Positions 25,501 through 32,684 of a DNA stretch of 60,083 bases are shown here, piece after piece. This DNA comes from CAYMJM01 sp964391325 (GTDB lineage Bacteria; Patescibacteriota; Dojkabacteria; B142; JAFGMG01). The notes below the pieces were generated by a model that worked only from the letters and a program-made list of their open reading frames with translations, was not told the origin of the DNA and did not search any database. The stretch lies in NCBI GenBank assembly GCA_964391325.1, contig CAYMJM010000004.1, positions 1 to 60,083 on the forward strand. Reading direction: 5' to 3'. The translations under genes were made by a program, and so were the position numbers. Position 1 is the stretch's first letter, and every line of letters begins with the position of its first letter.

Positions 25501-27499
25501 AAATCTTTATCCCACCACCAACTTCAAGTAAAGCACCTGGATTCACAACACCAATTCCTACATTTCCTCCTGAGAAAGCCCAGGCATCATTTGTATTAAA
25601 GGTAATAGAACCGGTATCACCATCAGAGGCATACATAGTTAAGACAACGTCAGTTGCAGAACCACTTCCTAATCTAATAGTATTCTGATCAATATCTATA
25701 CTGAATGTAGCAGCTAATGTGTTACCCCCAATAGCCAAATCATCTCCTGTGCTTGTTAAATACGTGAGACCAGTGCCGGAAGTCCACAAACCACTTTGTC
25801 CAGCAGCAAGGCTATTTAGTGCATGTAAAATTGAATTAGTACCTGAAGGTAGCTCAGTATTAGATTCGTCGGAAAGAGCAATAGCTTCGACTGTGTTCGA
25901 ATCCTTAAAAGTCAAAACTGAAGAGCTCGTAATAAACCCGGTTGTAATGTCTAACACATCATTCACTTGTACTACATAATCACCTGCAGCCGAAAGCACG
26001 AGATTAGAATCGGAATCTGAAATTCCACTACCATTGATTACAATATGACTGTTTGCCAATGCAATTTCTCCAGATTGTAAGTAAAGGCTGTTTTCAATAA
26101 AGACTGAGTTACCAACTCCAAGCAAATCAACTACATAGAGATCATCAGCCGTAGCCGCATCCAGTACAAAACTGGTATTAGTAAGGGGAGTGTCGTCACC
26201 CACCCAGTTTCCCACTATCACATCATGGTCATTTTCAAAAGTACCTGTGTTCGTACCTGAATTAAAAGTTAATGCTTCCCATAATGTAAAATCACCGCTA
26301 CAGCCGGAGCCATCATTCAGGCAGATCTGCTTATTACCCCAATATAGGTTACTGGTAGCAGGTGCTGATCCCTGACTGGTTCTAAGCTCGTTGTCTAAAG
26401 CATTCCCTAAATTCAAAACCCCAGAAAGAGTCAAGTTCCCGGTTGTCCCGGCATCAGTTAATGCAGCTAATAAATTTGTCCCGTCTGTAAATTCTAATCT
26501 TCCATCTCCAGAAGCGTCATATACAAGTTTAATATTGTTGGCAGTACCAAATGTAAGTGCTAGATCGTTATTAATTCTTAAATCTCCGCCGCTCCACTGT
26601 AATAAATCTCCTATGTACTCAAATCTTCCTGTATCACCTGTGGATGAATAAAAATCTAATTTTGCATTACCAGAAGATCCATCTCCGATCCTCAGCAAAT
26701 TTTCACTCTCATCAACACTAAAAGCAGAAACTAAGGTCGAAGATAAGGATAGATCTGAGCCAGAGGAAGTCAAGTAAGTTACATTGCCATTGATGGTCCA
26801 GAGTCCACCACCTCCTCCTGCCGAAGCAGTTAGTGCATGTAAAATGGAATTATATCCATCTGGTAATTGCGTATAAGTTTCATCACTAAAAGGTATGGTA
26901 TTAGTATTTATATCGTTAAAAGTTATTACTCCACTCTCATCAATTAAGCTGGCAGCAGTCAGTGATCTCAAGGCGTAAGGAATTGTGGTAATTTTGTTCC
27001 GTGTGGAGAATACTTCTGGAGTAGAAAAACTATTTAAGCCAGGTGTATTGGTATCATCAAATTCTACCTGAATATAATAATCTGCATCGCTGTTCCAATT
27101 TACTCCGCCGCTGCTCACAGCACATCTTGTCTCCGCACCGTCTCCATCTGTCGTCCAGCTACCGCCTTGACTAGTAATACAATAATTTCCAATACTCAAG
27201 CTAAAAATTCCATTATATTGTCCTATTTCAATATCAGTGAGAATTTCACTCCATAAAGCCGTCCCTCCAGAGGCAGAACTATAGATAGAAATCTTAAAAT
27301 CACATGTATCATTATTTGCACCATTAATAATACAACTAGGTGAAATGTTAGTTCCTGTATTTTTATTAACAATTTTGCCTTGAAATTTAATTTCCTGGGT
27401 AGAAACCGCACTGACCGGTCTGGAAGTATAAGCAGCAAAAAAAACTGTAATAACAGCAAAAGCCAGTAATAGTAATTTTACACCAAAAGCAGTACGCAT
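19505..27499 (-). CDS. Giant secreted fibre-like surface protein (2664 residues)
   Basis: A signal peptide (about 1-31, LLLLAFAVITVFFAAY, then SRPVSAVS) is followed by a conserved start (EIKFQGKIVNKNTGTN). Residues of about 230-1600 contain six related modules (see the repeat entry) mixed with tail-fibre-like VGIG(V)..P(G/D)A.L(D/E)I motifs. About 1600-2150 holds repeats such as IVIAY...., GDAH.F, and AIVGSV that look like a propeller or beta-roll. About 2150-2400 contains NLGTATKAWKDIYAYKYYG and the GRVPVKVTDENGSINRGDYL block that I associate with very large CPR surface proteins. A coiled coil (about 2425-2480) and a beta-rich end follow. There is no LPxTG. It probably forms an extended fibre for attachment. 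A promoter at 27523-27551 fits its start. Confidence 0.88.
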   Translation of the reverse strand: MRTAFGVKLLLLAFAVITVFFAAYTSRPVSAVSTQEIKFQGKIVNKNTGTNISPSCIINGANNDTCDFKISIYSSASGGTALWSEILTDIEIGQYNGIFSLSIGNYCITSQGGSWTTDGDGAETRCAVSSGGVNWNSDADYYIQVEFDDTNTPGLNSFSTPEVFSTRNKITTIPYALRSLTAASLIDESGVITFNDINTNTIPFSDETYTQLPDGYNSILHALTASAGGGGGLWTINGNVTYLTSSGSDLSLSSTLVSAFSVDESENLLRIGDGSSGNAKLDFYSSTGDTGRFEYIGDLLQWSGGDLRINNDLALTFGTANNIKLVYDASGDGRLEFTDGTNLLAALTDAGTTGNLTLSGVLNLGNALDNELRTSQGSAPATSNLYWGNKQICLNDGSGCSGDFTLWEALTFNSGTNTGTFENDHDVIVGNWVGDDTPLTNTSFVLDAATADDLYVVDLLGVGNSVFIENSLYLQSGEIALANSHIVINGSGISDSDSNLVLSAAGDYVVQVNDVLDITTGFITSSSVLTFKDSNTVEAIALSDESNTELPSGTNSILHALNSLAAGQSGLWTSGTGLTYLTSTGDDLAIGGNTLAATFSIDIDQNTIRLGSGSATDVVLTMYASDGDTGSITFNTNDAWAFSGGNVGIGVVNPGALLEVGGGIKISGSNSMTHLFFNTGPTGIPTIGDGFRIRTEEGYFGSTNDALIFEKTDFNNPNPDGGIVFANTGNDGVVEAALVIRGDTNNVGIGVTNPGAILDIKASTSTNPHLNLTPGATVASASRQSGDMWFDGTELSFYDGSNTYDLLAAGGLWTDAGTLTYLSSITDDFAIGGSSLDSVFSIDVSTSTFRFGSGTSSNTIFNMYASDGDTGQITYGTNDSWIFSGGSIYLQDTALRDLIIDNSTVGVNGGGNLASDSGALVFRGNYFDDSTDINTEIDINLFLDITSSSSYRLSFLNTGKSTEIASIDNMGNLQVDGVLNLGLNANDVLRIGSAADPAVNDLYWGDDLLCDVSEPNCGLTFGGGASLFTDGGTVSYLTQTTDDFAIGGSSLTAAFSVDVDLNKVRIGTGAGSDGSLAMYASDGVAGTIAYTTNHRWEFSNGDVLIADDKSLYLGSNADFYLKYDKLINDRAEFGFGANMFGYLDDIASQSYGLFNFSGITVLGSALAGSETALYINTAAGFTGKFLDIDLNGNDIFEITATGIIANVPATFASPGNVQIANNLNFTNSTASYITSESPLYIIAGDGLNDEDLILSANNAGYVIVDDRLEVTDLIHLGSNANNYLATTLQSNAATNNLYWGSSLLCNSSDANCGWGSLFTDEGSVVYLTNIVDDFAVGGTSLVASFSVDVSENLIQFGTGENTNAKLDFYASNGNTARFEMTMADILELNNAGFVFNQTGLDVDFRIAGDTDINLFFVDGGTDRVGIGVNTPDAWLDIKAATAGSAQINLTSSSGVNPSAPVSGDLWWNGTSLYFYNGTANIDLLAISQGGESLFTDSGSLTYLTSVTDDFAIGGDTLASVFSVDIDQNTVRIGSGSTTNAVLGMYSSTGTGGILVYTDNGFELSSHLLPAINDMFTLGNSNFRWSDLYLGINGIHIGTDGTEGVVSYDATNYRLGFDADADGIDELFVGSTGSLGILKVNDTPSQVTSYGQLYAKSSDGNLYYQNESGEEYKINKNEQQTIQSVVAPGYEIAAGDLVTRTGPVTIKGTLPDVNSGGSPFHPAVSTYPRVVDSDLLDTDRIVIAYSEYDSSIDKGEGKVVLGEVIETLVNYGDAHTFSSNDVDNIKVAKLATNKIVIAYNDKTTSQGMAIIGDISADSIIFGDAQMFNLGNAEDIDLVADPEGSRFVVSYLDEANSSFATAIVGSVVDSTITFGSEVVYKATPSKMTAVSGYVSGGSASNRIFRGLIASISNEYSNPPVTQTYSLDGTTITLSGTESEVAGGLDLSILTVPRYGVYGHSTYPEFWVISGQKINIFEGGYSSISFKNFTEQPLSPYGPAFDPQKGIIAAAVSNNKVVFATQRHSEATGLYISIGEKVGDEYWQFSKSRILSEGSRANASTLLSLGDGARYMILNTRGRASVHYYTTEAFSGIAKNSAVSGESIEIVVNGLVENLSGLTPNADYYVADANTYSRGDIYDIIASPTYRYIQRDILVGRSLSSTSLILESDKLLDFTRYEPFGQIEKTLAGHYFSSGSLIFGYSNQEFTEYSISPAAVGFIKATGVETNSIRMTSDLYFNYGDDPNLMYSNRGIYFGGTGTASSEFFIWDGFDSTFYVSDGLSPYVDNDSNLGTATKAWKDIYAYKYYGKDVTISSFDLAEEYEVDDLGIGAGDVVKLKNSGANLVVEKTDTVYDDGAIGVISTDPGLYLKDWKEHKENGRPVALVGRVPVKVTDENGSINRGDYLTPSSTPGYAMKATEGGIIIGRAMESFSGRVEGDSNLVQAKIEENKEQAQELVGKLVETGELQEKETLEVIEKVDEIVEHKQQVSEYKTGRILMYVDSGYVPTQYYEKLNSTEDALAIENYNIANGDNLFEITDSQLLIKSDVNIGGKIVAKRYTSTDDLILQLSRRDQAFILIDEGDNELFKISAEGKINLKETENGSIGQVSIKIGEVKEEVENSTITDRSRILVTPDQFVVYKVTKMGSGFMIEIQDPAIQTVNFDYLIIN
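22760..26815 (-). repeat. Six tandem-dispersed protein modules within the giant surface protein
   Basis: Six copies of an about 80-residue module begin at roughly residues 231, 570, 811, 1026, 1315 and 1490. Each has L(W/F)T...G.(L/V).YL(T/S), DDFAIGG(S/T)L, FS(V/I)D, R(I/F/L)G(S/T)G, and M/F Y(A/S)S(D/T)G. DNA identity is visible around the DDFAIGG codons (for example near 22965, 24360 and 25730) but the copies have diverged. Spacing between copies is irregular because other motifs are inserted. Confidence 0.8.
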
Positions 27500-27522
27500 G
27501 TCAGGACAATTTGACTTTATAC

Positions 27523-27551
27523 AATATAATACAAACCAAAATTCAGCTCAA
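27523..27551 (-). promoter_or_regulatory. Promoter for the giant surface protein
   Basis: On the minus strand, TTGAGC (27551-27546) and TATATT (27528-27523) are separated by 17 bases. The transcript would begin near 27516, leaving a leader of about 16 bases without a clear Shine-Dalgarno. Confidence 0.5.
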
Positions 27552-27644
27552 GAATTTTATTGATAAATTAATCTGCTTAAGGTCTCAACCCTACTATTGA
27601 GCAAAATATCCACTCTTTTAAGGATACAACTGAAGAACAAAGCC

Positions 27645-30545
27645 TTAATTAAATCTTAGGGCCGCACCCAGATTGTATTCCCGTTTGATATCTTCCTCAG
27701 ATAAAGCATACTTAAAAATTTTTATTTCATCTAGGAGTCCAGAATATACTGATTGTCCCCATTGATTATTATGGAATTTTGCTATATACAAAGGCTGGGT
27801 ATTATTATTATCTAATGTCCAAGTCATAGTATTCTGGCTATCGAGTACTCCATCTACATACATCCTATGGTCACTAGATGATATATTCACAAATGTCACT
27901 AAATGCCATTTACCGTCATTAATTTGCTTATCACCATAAAAGTAATGATGTGTATTTGGACTCTCATGCCATCTTTCAAACGCTAACTTACCCGACATAA
28001 TACTAAAATAAAAAGGAAACGATACGATAGCTGTTGGCCGTGATTTACTGATAATAGGTAAAATTCCGCTCTCGGATGTCTTAATCCAGGCTGATAAGGT
28101 AAATTGATCAGATGGCAACCCCATGTTAAATACCTGAGCATGATTGACAGATACATAATCATTACTTCCATCAAAGTCTAGACATCCATTTAACTTACAA
28201 TTATCCCCACTTAACCAGTCTGTCTGCGTATCCATATTCATTAGTGTCCCGTGATGATTATTTCCTGAGTAATCGTGCGCTACCTCTCCTTGCTCCTCAT
28301 CCATCTTCCAGTATCCTATCGGTGCCCCTCCGTTGTATTCTATCGCTACTTCCCGCGCTGTCAATGCCCCTCCATATATCTTGACATTATCTATGCTGCT
28401 ATCTGTATACCTGTTACCTGTAGCATATCCTCCTATATAAGAAGTTGTACTGGGAGCTTGAGCACTCGTTCCTGAATATGTTCCTATTAGCCGTCCATCT
28501 AAATATACACTGGGAATTCCACTGTTATCTATACTCAGCACTATATGATGCCAACCTGTCCCTATCGCAGTATTTGTATCTATCCATCTCACGTTCTCAA
28601 AGAGAACTATTAAATCATTACCTAAATTGTCCATATCATCTGTACCTACTCCTATCCCATACCCATTACCTGACCCTACCTTCACAAACGCTCCTTTCTC
28701 ACTAGTTGAAACAAGATTAACCCATGCACTTATTGATACATTCGCGTTTCCTAAACCATATGTAGAATTTATCACTATATTCTCATCTACACCGTTGAAA
28801 TCTAACGCATTACCTATCTTACCCTTAACTATGTTCTCCTCTGCTGTCATGTTCTGCATGGTTCCGTTCTGGTCCCCCCCTATGCTATCGTATACTGTTG
28901 TACCACTCTTCTTCTCAAAATCATACTGTGCTAGTAAGTTTGAAGGCTTAAGCTCGTTATTTACCTTCAAATCTTCCTTATCGAATGCATACATATCAGC
29001 AATTTCCTGACTGGTCAGTGCCCTACTATATACCCTTAGATCATCCAACTTACCTTTGTAATATATTATATTATCAACATCACTTTGCGTATTTCGGGAA
29101 CGAGCCCCTACTATCATATAATTAGGATTTAGAAGACCATCATTTGTTGAATTAATAGCAGTATTCTCACCATAAAATTTTCCATCTATATATAACTTGA
29201 GAGATTGTGAATCTAGTATCATAACTACAAAATGCCAGACCCCATCTCTGTAAGTGCTGGAAGCATCAATATATCTATGGGTACCATTATAATCTGAAGC
29301 CGAGAAATTGCCATTAGTATTTCTCCATCCAAGCATAGTATGTCCACTACCACATTCATTAGCGTTACACTCTCCAAATTCCAGAATTGGACCGCTTGAC
29401 GTAGCTGTAGTATTAAACCACAGGCTAATTGTATAGTTTGTTCGTGATAGCTTCACAGGACCAGGGCGTATAGATCGGATCTGATCATCAACTCCATCAA
29501 AGCTTATAGCATTCCCCATCACTCCTCCTATCACACTTGGTGATCCCAAAGTAGTACCATGTCTGTTATGAGGACTTGAGTCCAAAACATTTCCAGCACT
29601 ATCATTGTAACTACTCTCGTCAAACATCCAATGTCCCTCCAAATTCTGTATACTTACATTATCACCTGATCCATTGCTAGGCTGGAAAGATCTAAATACT
29701 CGCCATATTTCCTCCGCTGTTGCTGAGTAATTGTAGAATACAACTTCATCTATTATCCCGTTAAACCAATAGCCTGTACTATCTCCTCCTATCACAAATT
29801 CTTCATCGCTGCTTAGATCGCTTATTGCACTTATATTATTATCAACCCCCTTTGCTCCCCCATTTACATATAACGCCAAACTACTATTTATGTCTTTTAC
29901 GCATACTATCCAATGCCATTCACCATTATCATATCTTTCAATACTTATTACATTATCTTCCGGAAACGCTTGACTGTCATCATCTATCCCACATACGACT
30001 TGCCCCGAACTATTCAAGTACAGCACATATCCAGCCGCTCCATTTATCCCGCCTTTTCCTGCTATAATTCTGGTTTCATCTACTTGTTCCTCTGCTTTAA
30101 ACCACACACTTAGCGAGAAACTCCCACCAGCTCCAATATTCAAGGCATCACTCTGCTCTATTCCTATGTAATCATCCGTCCCATCCAACCGTAACCCGTT
30201 TCCGATCTTCCCGTGAACCCAATCCCCTTTTTCTATCACTCCATTCACCACTCCGCTAAAATCATTCATTTCCTCTGCTACTTGGACTCCTTCTTTCTCG
30301 TTTAAATGCCATACTGCCGTCGGCTCAACTTCCCCTGTCTCCGACTTGAGTAAACTTATATTCTCCTTGCCTAGCTCTATCAGTGCGTTTACATCACCCT
30401 TCCTTGAGGTGTTTTCACGACTGTAAACCACTAAAAGCAAAACACTTGCTGCAACAAGCAATAGTATGACCAATCTGATTTTACTTCTAAAAATCCTAGT
30501 TACCTTAAAAATATAGGTCCTTACTTTTTTAAATAAAAATGACAT
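27645..30545 (-). CDS. Membrane-anchored protein with four LamG-like lectin domains
   Basis: 966 residues. A basic N-terminus and one membrane helix (about 25-42, VILLLVAASVLLLVVY) suggest a type II anchor, with everything else outside. Four concanavalin A-like (LamG) domains follow at about 60-285, 305-525, 545-740 and 745-960. Each repeats the pattern: a first strand such as A.WHLNE or GHWMFDE, GNAISFDGVDD or GNGLRLDGTDDY, SLS.WF, WH.(V/I), (L/V)YV(N/D)G, and a closing LDEIKIFKYALS or IDEVVFYNYSA. Such domains commonly bind sugars or proteins. The absence of any enzyme domain argues for adhesion. It lies upstream of the giant surface protein on the same strand. Confidence 0.88.
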   Translation of the reverse strand: MSFLFKKVRTYIFKVTRIFRSKIRLVILLLVAASVLLLVVYSRENTSRKGDVNALIELGKENISLLKSETGEVEPTAVWHLNEKEGVQVAEEMNDFSGVVNGVIEKGDWVHGKIGNGLRLDGTDDYIGIEQSDALNIGAGGSFSLSVWFKAEEQVDETRIIAGKGGINGAAGYVLYLNSSGQVVCGIDDDSQAFPEDNVISIERYDNGEWHWIVCVKDINSSLALYVNGGAKGVDNNISAISDLSSDEEFVIGGDSTGYWFNGIIDEVVFYNYSATAEEIWRVFRSFQPSNGSGDNVSIQNLEGHWMFDESSYNDSAGNVLDSSPHNRHGTTLGSPSVIGGVMGNAISFDGVDDQIRSIRPGPVKLSRTNYTISLWFNTTATSSGPILEFGECNANECGSGHTMLGWRNTNGNFSASDYNGTHRYIDASSTYRDGVWHFVVMILDSQSLKLYIDGKFYGENTAINSTNDGLLNPNYMIVGARSRNTQSDVDNIIYYKGKLDDLRVYSRALTSQEIADMYAFDKEDLKVNNELKPSNLLAQYDFEKKSGTTVYDSIGGDQNGTMQNMTAEENIVKGKIGNALDFNGVDENIVINSTYGLGNANVSISAWVNLVSTSEKGAFVKVGSGNGYGIGVGTDDMDNLGNDLIVLFENVRWIDTNTAIGTGWHHIVLSIDNSGIPSVYLDGRLIGTYSGTSAQAPSTTSYIGGYATGNRYTDSSIDNVKIYGGALTAREVAIEYNGGAPIGYWKMDEEQGEVAHDYSGNNHHGTLMNMDTQTDWLSGDNCKLNGCLDFDGSNDYVSVNHAQVFNMGLPSDQFTLSAWIKTSESGILPIISKSRPTAIVSFPFYFSIMSGKLAFERWHESPNTHHYFYGDKQINDGKWHLVTFVNISSSDHRMYVDGVLDSQNTMTWTLDNNNTQPLYIAKFHNNQWGQSVYSGLLDEIKIFKYALSEEDIKREYNLGAALRFN

Positions 30546-30711
30546 CTCTGTTATTCTATATAACTTAAAGTAGAAAGTCTAAATATATACAAAGCCTTCA
30601 ATCATATTTAAACACATAGAGAATTACAGTGCAAAAGAAGCTAAAATTACATCATCCCTTGTTACCTAATTGTTACGCCTCCCTTATCTACAACATCAAC
30701 ACTAAAACTGT

Positions 30712-30717
30712 TATAAT
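30712..30717 (+). promoter_or_regulatory. -10 box for prfA-prmC
   Basis: A perfect TATAAT lies 31 bases before ATG 30749, giving a leader of about 25 bases. A clear -35 is not seen. Confidence 0.45.
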
Positions 30718-30748
30718 CCCGTAGCAGCTTTTATATAAGAGTCTAATT

Positions 30749-31819
30749 ATGAAAAATCTGGCAGAAACATCAAAAAATCTAATAAATGAATATGAAATCC
30801 TTGAGAAAAATTTGCAGGATCCCCAAGTCATTGCAAATCCTCAACTGCTGCAACAAATATCACAAAAACATGCAGAATTAATGCCCATGATTGAACAACT
30901 AAAATCGTATGAGAAATACAATAAAGAGTTACAGGAACTAAAATCTCTTATAAAAACTGAGCAAAATAAGGAAATGAGAGCGCTCTACCAGGATGAAGTT
31001 ACAACTCTTGAAACGGTGATGTTAAAGTTAGAAAAAGAGCTAAGAAGCCTTTTAAAAGAATCTGATCCTAACGCCAAAAGAAATGCCATACTCGAAATTC
31101 GGGCAGGAACAGGAGGAGAAGAAGCAGCCCTTTTTGCAGCGGATCTCTTTAGAATGTACATGCGCTTTGCCGAAGCTAATAAATGGCCTGTCCAAATATT
31201 GAACAGTAATCCCACAGGCAATGGTGGATACAAAGAAATTATATTAGGAATACAAGGGCATAATGTCTTCGGTACACTAAAATGGGAAAGTGGCGTACAC
31301 CGAGTACAAAGAATCCCAGCTACAGAAAGTTCTGGAAGGATTCATACCTCCGCAGCTTCAGTAGTGGTACTTCCAGAAGTAGACGATCTTGCCGATATTG
31401 AGATCAAAGAAAACAAGATAAAAGTAGATGTGTACCGAGCAGCTGGCCCTGGAGGACAAAGTGTCAATACAACTGACTCTGCAGTTAGGATTACACACCT
31501 ACCAACCGGGATTGTTGTAACATGTCAGGATGAGAAATCTCAGCATAAGAATAAAGCACGTGCTTTATCCGTTCTGAAAAGTAAGCTTTACCAGTTGGAG
31601 CAGGAGAAGATTACTGAAAGCACTGACAGTCAGAGAAAAGCCGCAATTAAAACCGGAGACAGATCCGCGAAAATTCGAACTTATAACTTTCCCCAAAATA
31701 GAGTTACCGATCACAGAGTAAAGGTAAGCTGGCATAACCTCTCAGAGATACTCTCTGGAAATCTTGAGGAAATAACTTCCGAGACTGCTTCCAAGTTAGA
31801 AGACGAAATTGATATTTAA
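30749..31819 (+). CDS. prfA: Peptide chain release factor 1
   Basis: 356 residues, the usual RF1 length. The GGQ loop that enters the peptidyl-transferase centre reads AAGPGGQSVNTTDSAVRI, and the decoding motif that in RF1 is PxT reads RIPATESSGR, confirming RF1 (UAA/UAG) rather than RF2. The N-terminal helical domain and the conserved IRAGTGGEEAALFA are intact. It is followed after 4 bases by prmC, which methylates the GGQ glutamine, a classic pairing. The two form a plus-strand island within minus-strand genes. Confidence 0.97.
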   Translation: MKNLAETSKNLINEYEILEKNLQDPQVIANPQLLQQISQKHAELMPMIEQLKSYEKYNKELQELKSLIKTEQNKEMRALYQDEVTTLETVMLKLEKELRSLLKESDPNAKRNAILEIRAGTGGEEAALFAADLFRMYMRFAEANKWPVQILNSNPTGNGGYKEIILGIQGHNVFGTLKWESGVHRVQRIPATESSGRIHTSAASVVVLPEVDDLADIEIKENKIKVDVYRAAGPGGQSVNTTDSAVRITHLPTGIVVTCQDEKSQHKNKARALSVLKSKLYQLEQEKITESTDSQRKAAIKTGDRSAKIRTYNFPQNRVTDHRVKVSWHNLSEILSGNLEEITSETASKLEDEIDI

Positions 31820-31823
31820 TCCC

Positions 31824-32684
31824 ATGCGAATTTCCTCCCTGTTATTGAAAAGCAATCTCCCTCATACACAAGAGCTTCAGTTGCTGGAACATATTACAGG
31901 AAAAAGTAAAAGTTACCTGCTGGCCCACTCTGAGATCAACCTATTAAATAGCCAGCTAAGAGAGTTCAATAAATTACTGTCCCGACTGAAAAATGGAGAG
32001 CCTCTACCCTACGTAATTGGGACAAAGTATTTCTATGAGTCAAAGTTTATTGTTAATAATAAGAACCTCATACCTCGAAATGAAACAGAGCTTCTTGTAG
32101 ATTTAACTATTCAAGAAATCAAAAAGATTGCTAAGGACACAATAAAAATTCTGGAGATTGGTACTGGAACAGGCTGCATTGCAATATCGATTGCGAAATT
32201 TTGTAATGAAAATTTAAAAGATCAAAAAATTGAGATAAATGCGATAGATTCGAATACGGAGAGTACCAATTTAGCGAGAGTCAACGCAAACAATATCTTA
32301 ACAGGCAAGGCAAAAAAATATATCAAATTTCTAACTATAACCCCTCTAAAACTATCTAAAAATACAAAATATGATATTATAGTCTCTAACCCGCCATATA
32401 TCCCCACGAAAGATTACCTAAACTTAAACTCTTCCGTATTCAATTTTGAGCCAAGAGAGGCACTAGATGGAGGCGAAGATGGATTAAAAATCTACAGGGA
32501 AATTTTTCAATATATAGCCAAGCAAAACAATCCACATCCTATCTTATTATTGGAAATTTATGAAAAAAAGGAATTTATAACAAATCTTAGACATACCATC
32601 CAAAATACCTTTCCCAAATCTCAGATATCTATATTAAATGACCTTGCAGGTCGACAACGTTTTTGTAAAATCGTCTATTGTTAA
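31824..32684 (+). CDS. prmC: Release factor glutamine methyltransferase
   Basis: 286 residues from ATG 31824; a TTG at 31809 inside prfA is in frame but not needed. PrmC transfers a methyl group from SAM to the GGQ glutamine of release factors. The SAM-binding motif is LEIGTGTGCIAISIAK and the catalytic NPPY motif is VSNPPYIPTKDY. The N-terminal helical domain (SSLLLKSNL to EINLLNSQ) is present, followed by EPLPYVIGTKYFYE-like residues (written GEPLPYVIGTKYFY). The stop codon is part of a TTAA shared with the convergent htrA-like gene. Confidence 0.95.
   Translation: MRISSLLLKSNLPHTQELQLLEHITGKSKSYLLAHSEINLLNSQLREFNKLLSRLKNGEPLPYVIGTKYFYESKFIVNNKNLIPRNETELLVDLTIQEIKKIAKDTIKILEIGTGTGCIAISIAKFCNENLKDQKIEINAIDSNTESTNLARVNANNILTGKAKKYIKFLTITPLKLSKNTKYDIIVSNPPYIPTKDYLNLNSSVFNFEPREALDGGEDGLKIYREIFQYIAKQNNPHPILLLEIYEKKEFITNLRHTIQNTFPKSQISILNDLAGRQRFCKIVYC

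Noticed and set aside
22340..26651. Several plus-strand open frames of 60-160 codons opposite the giant surface protein (the largest at 25209-25688)
   Set aside because: They lie wholly inside the 2664-residue coding frame, have no ribosome sites or family features, and arise from the repeat-rich codon pattern of the minus-strand gene.
22760..26815. CRISPR-like or tandem DNA repeats
   Set aside because: The repeated units are long, diverged, irregularly spaced and in frame; they are protein modules.
19505..27499. Prophage tail-fibre region
   Set aside because: VGIG..-type motifs recall tail fibres, but no other phage gene is nearby and the protein has a signal peptide.
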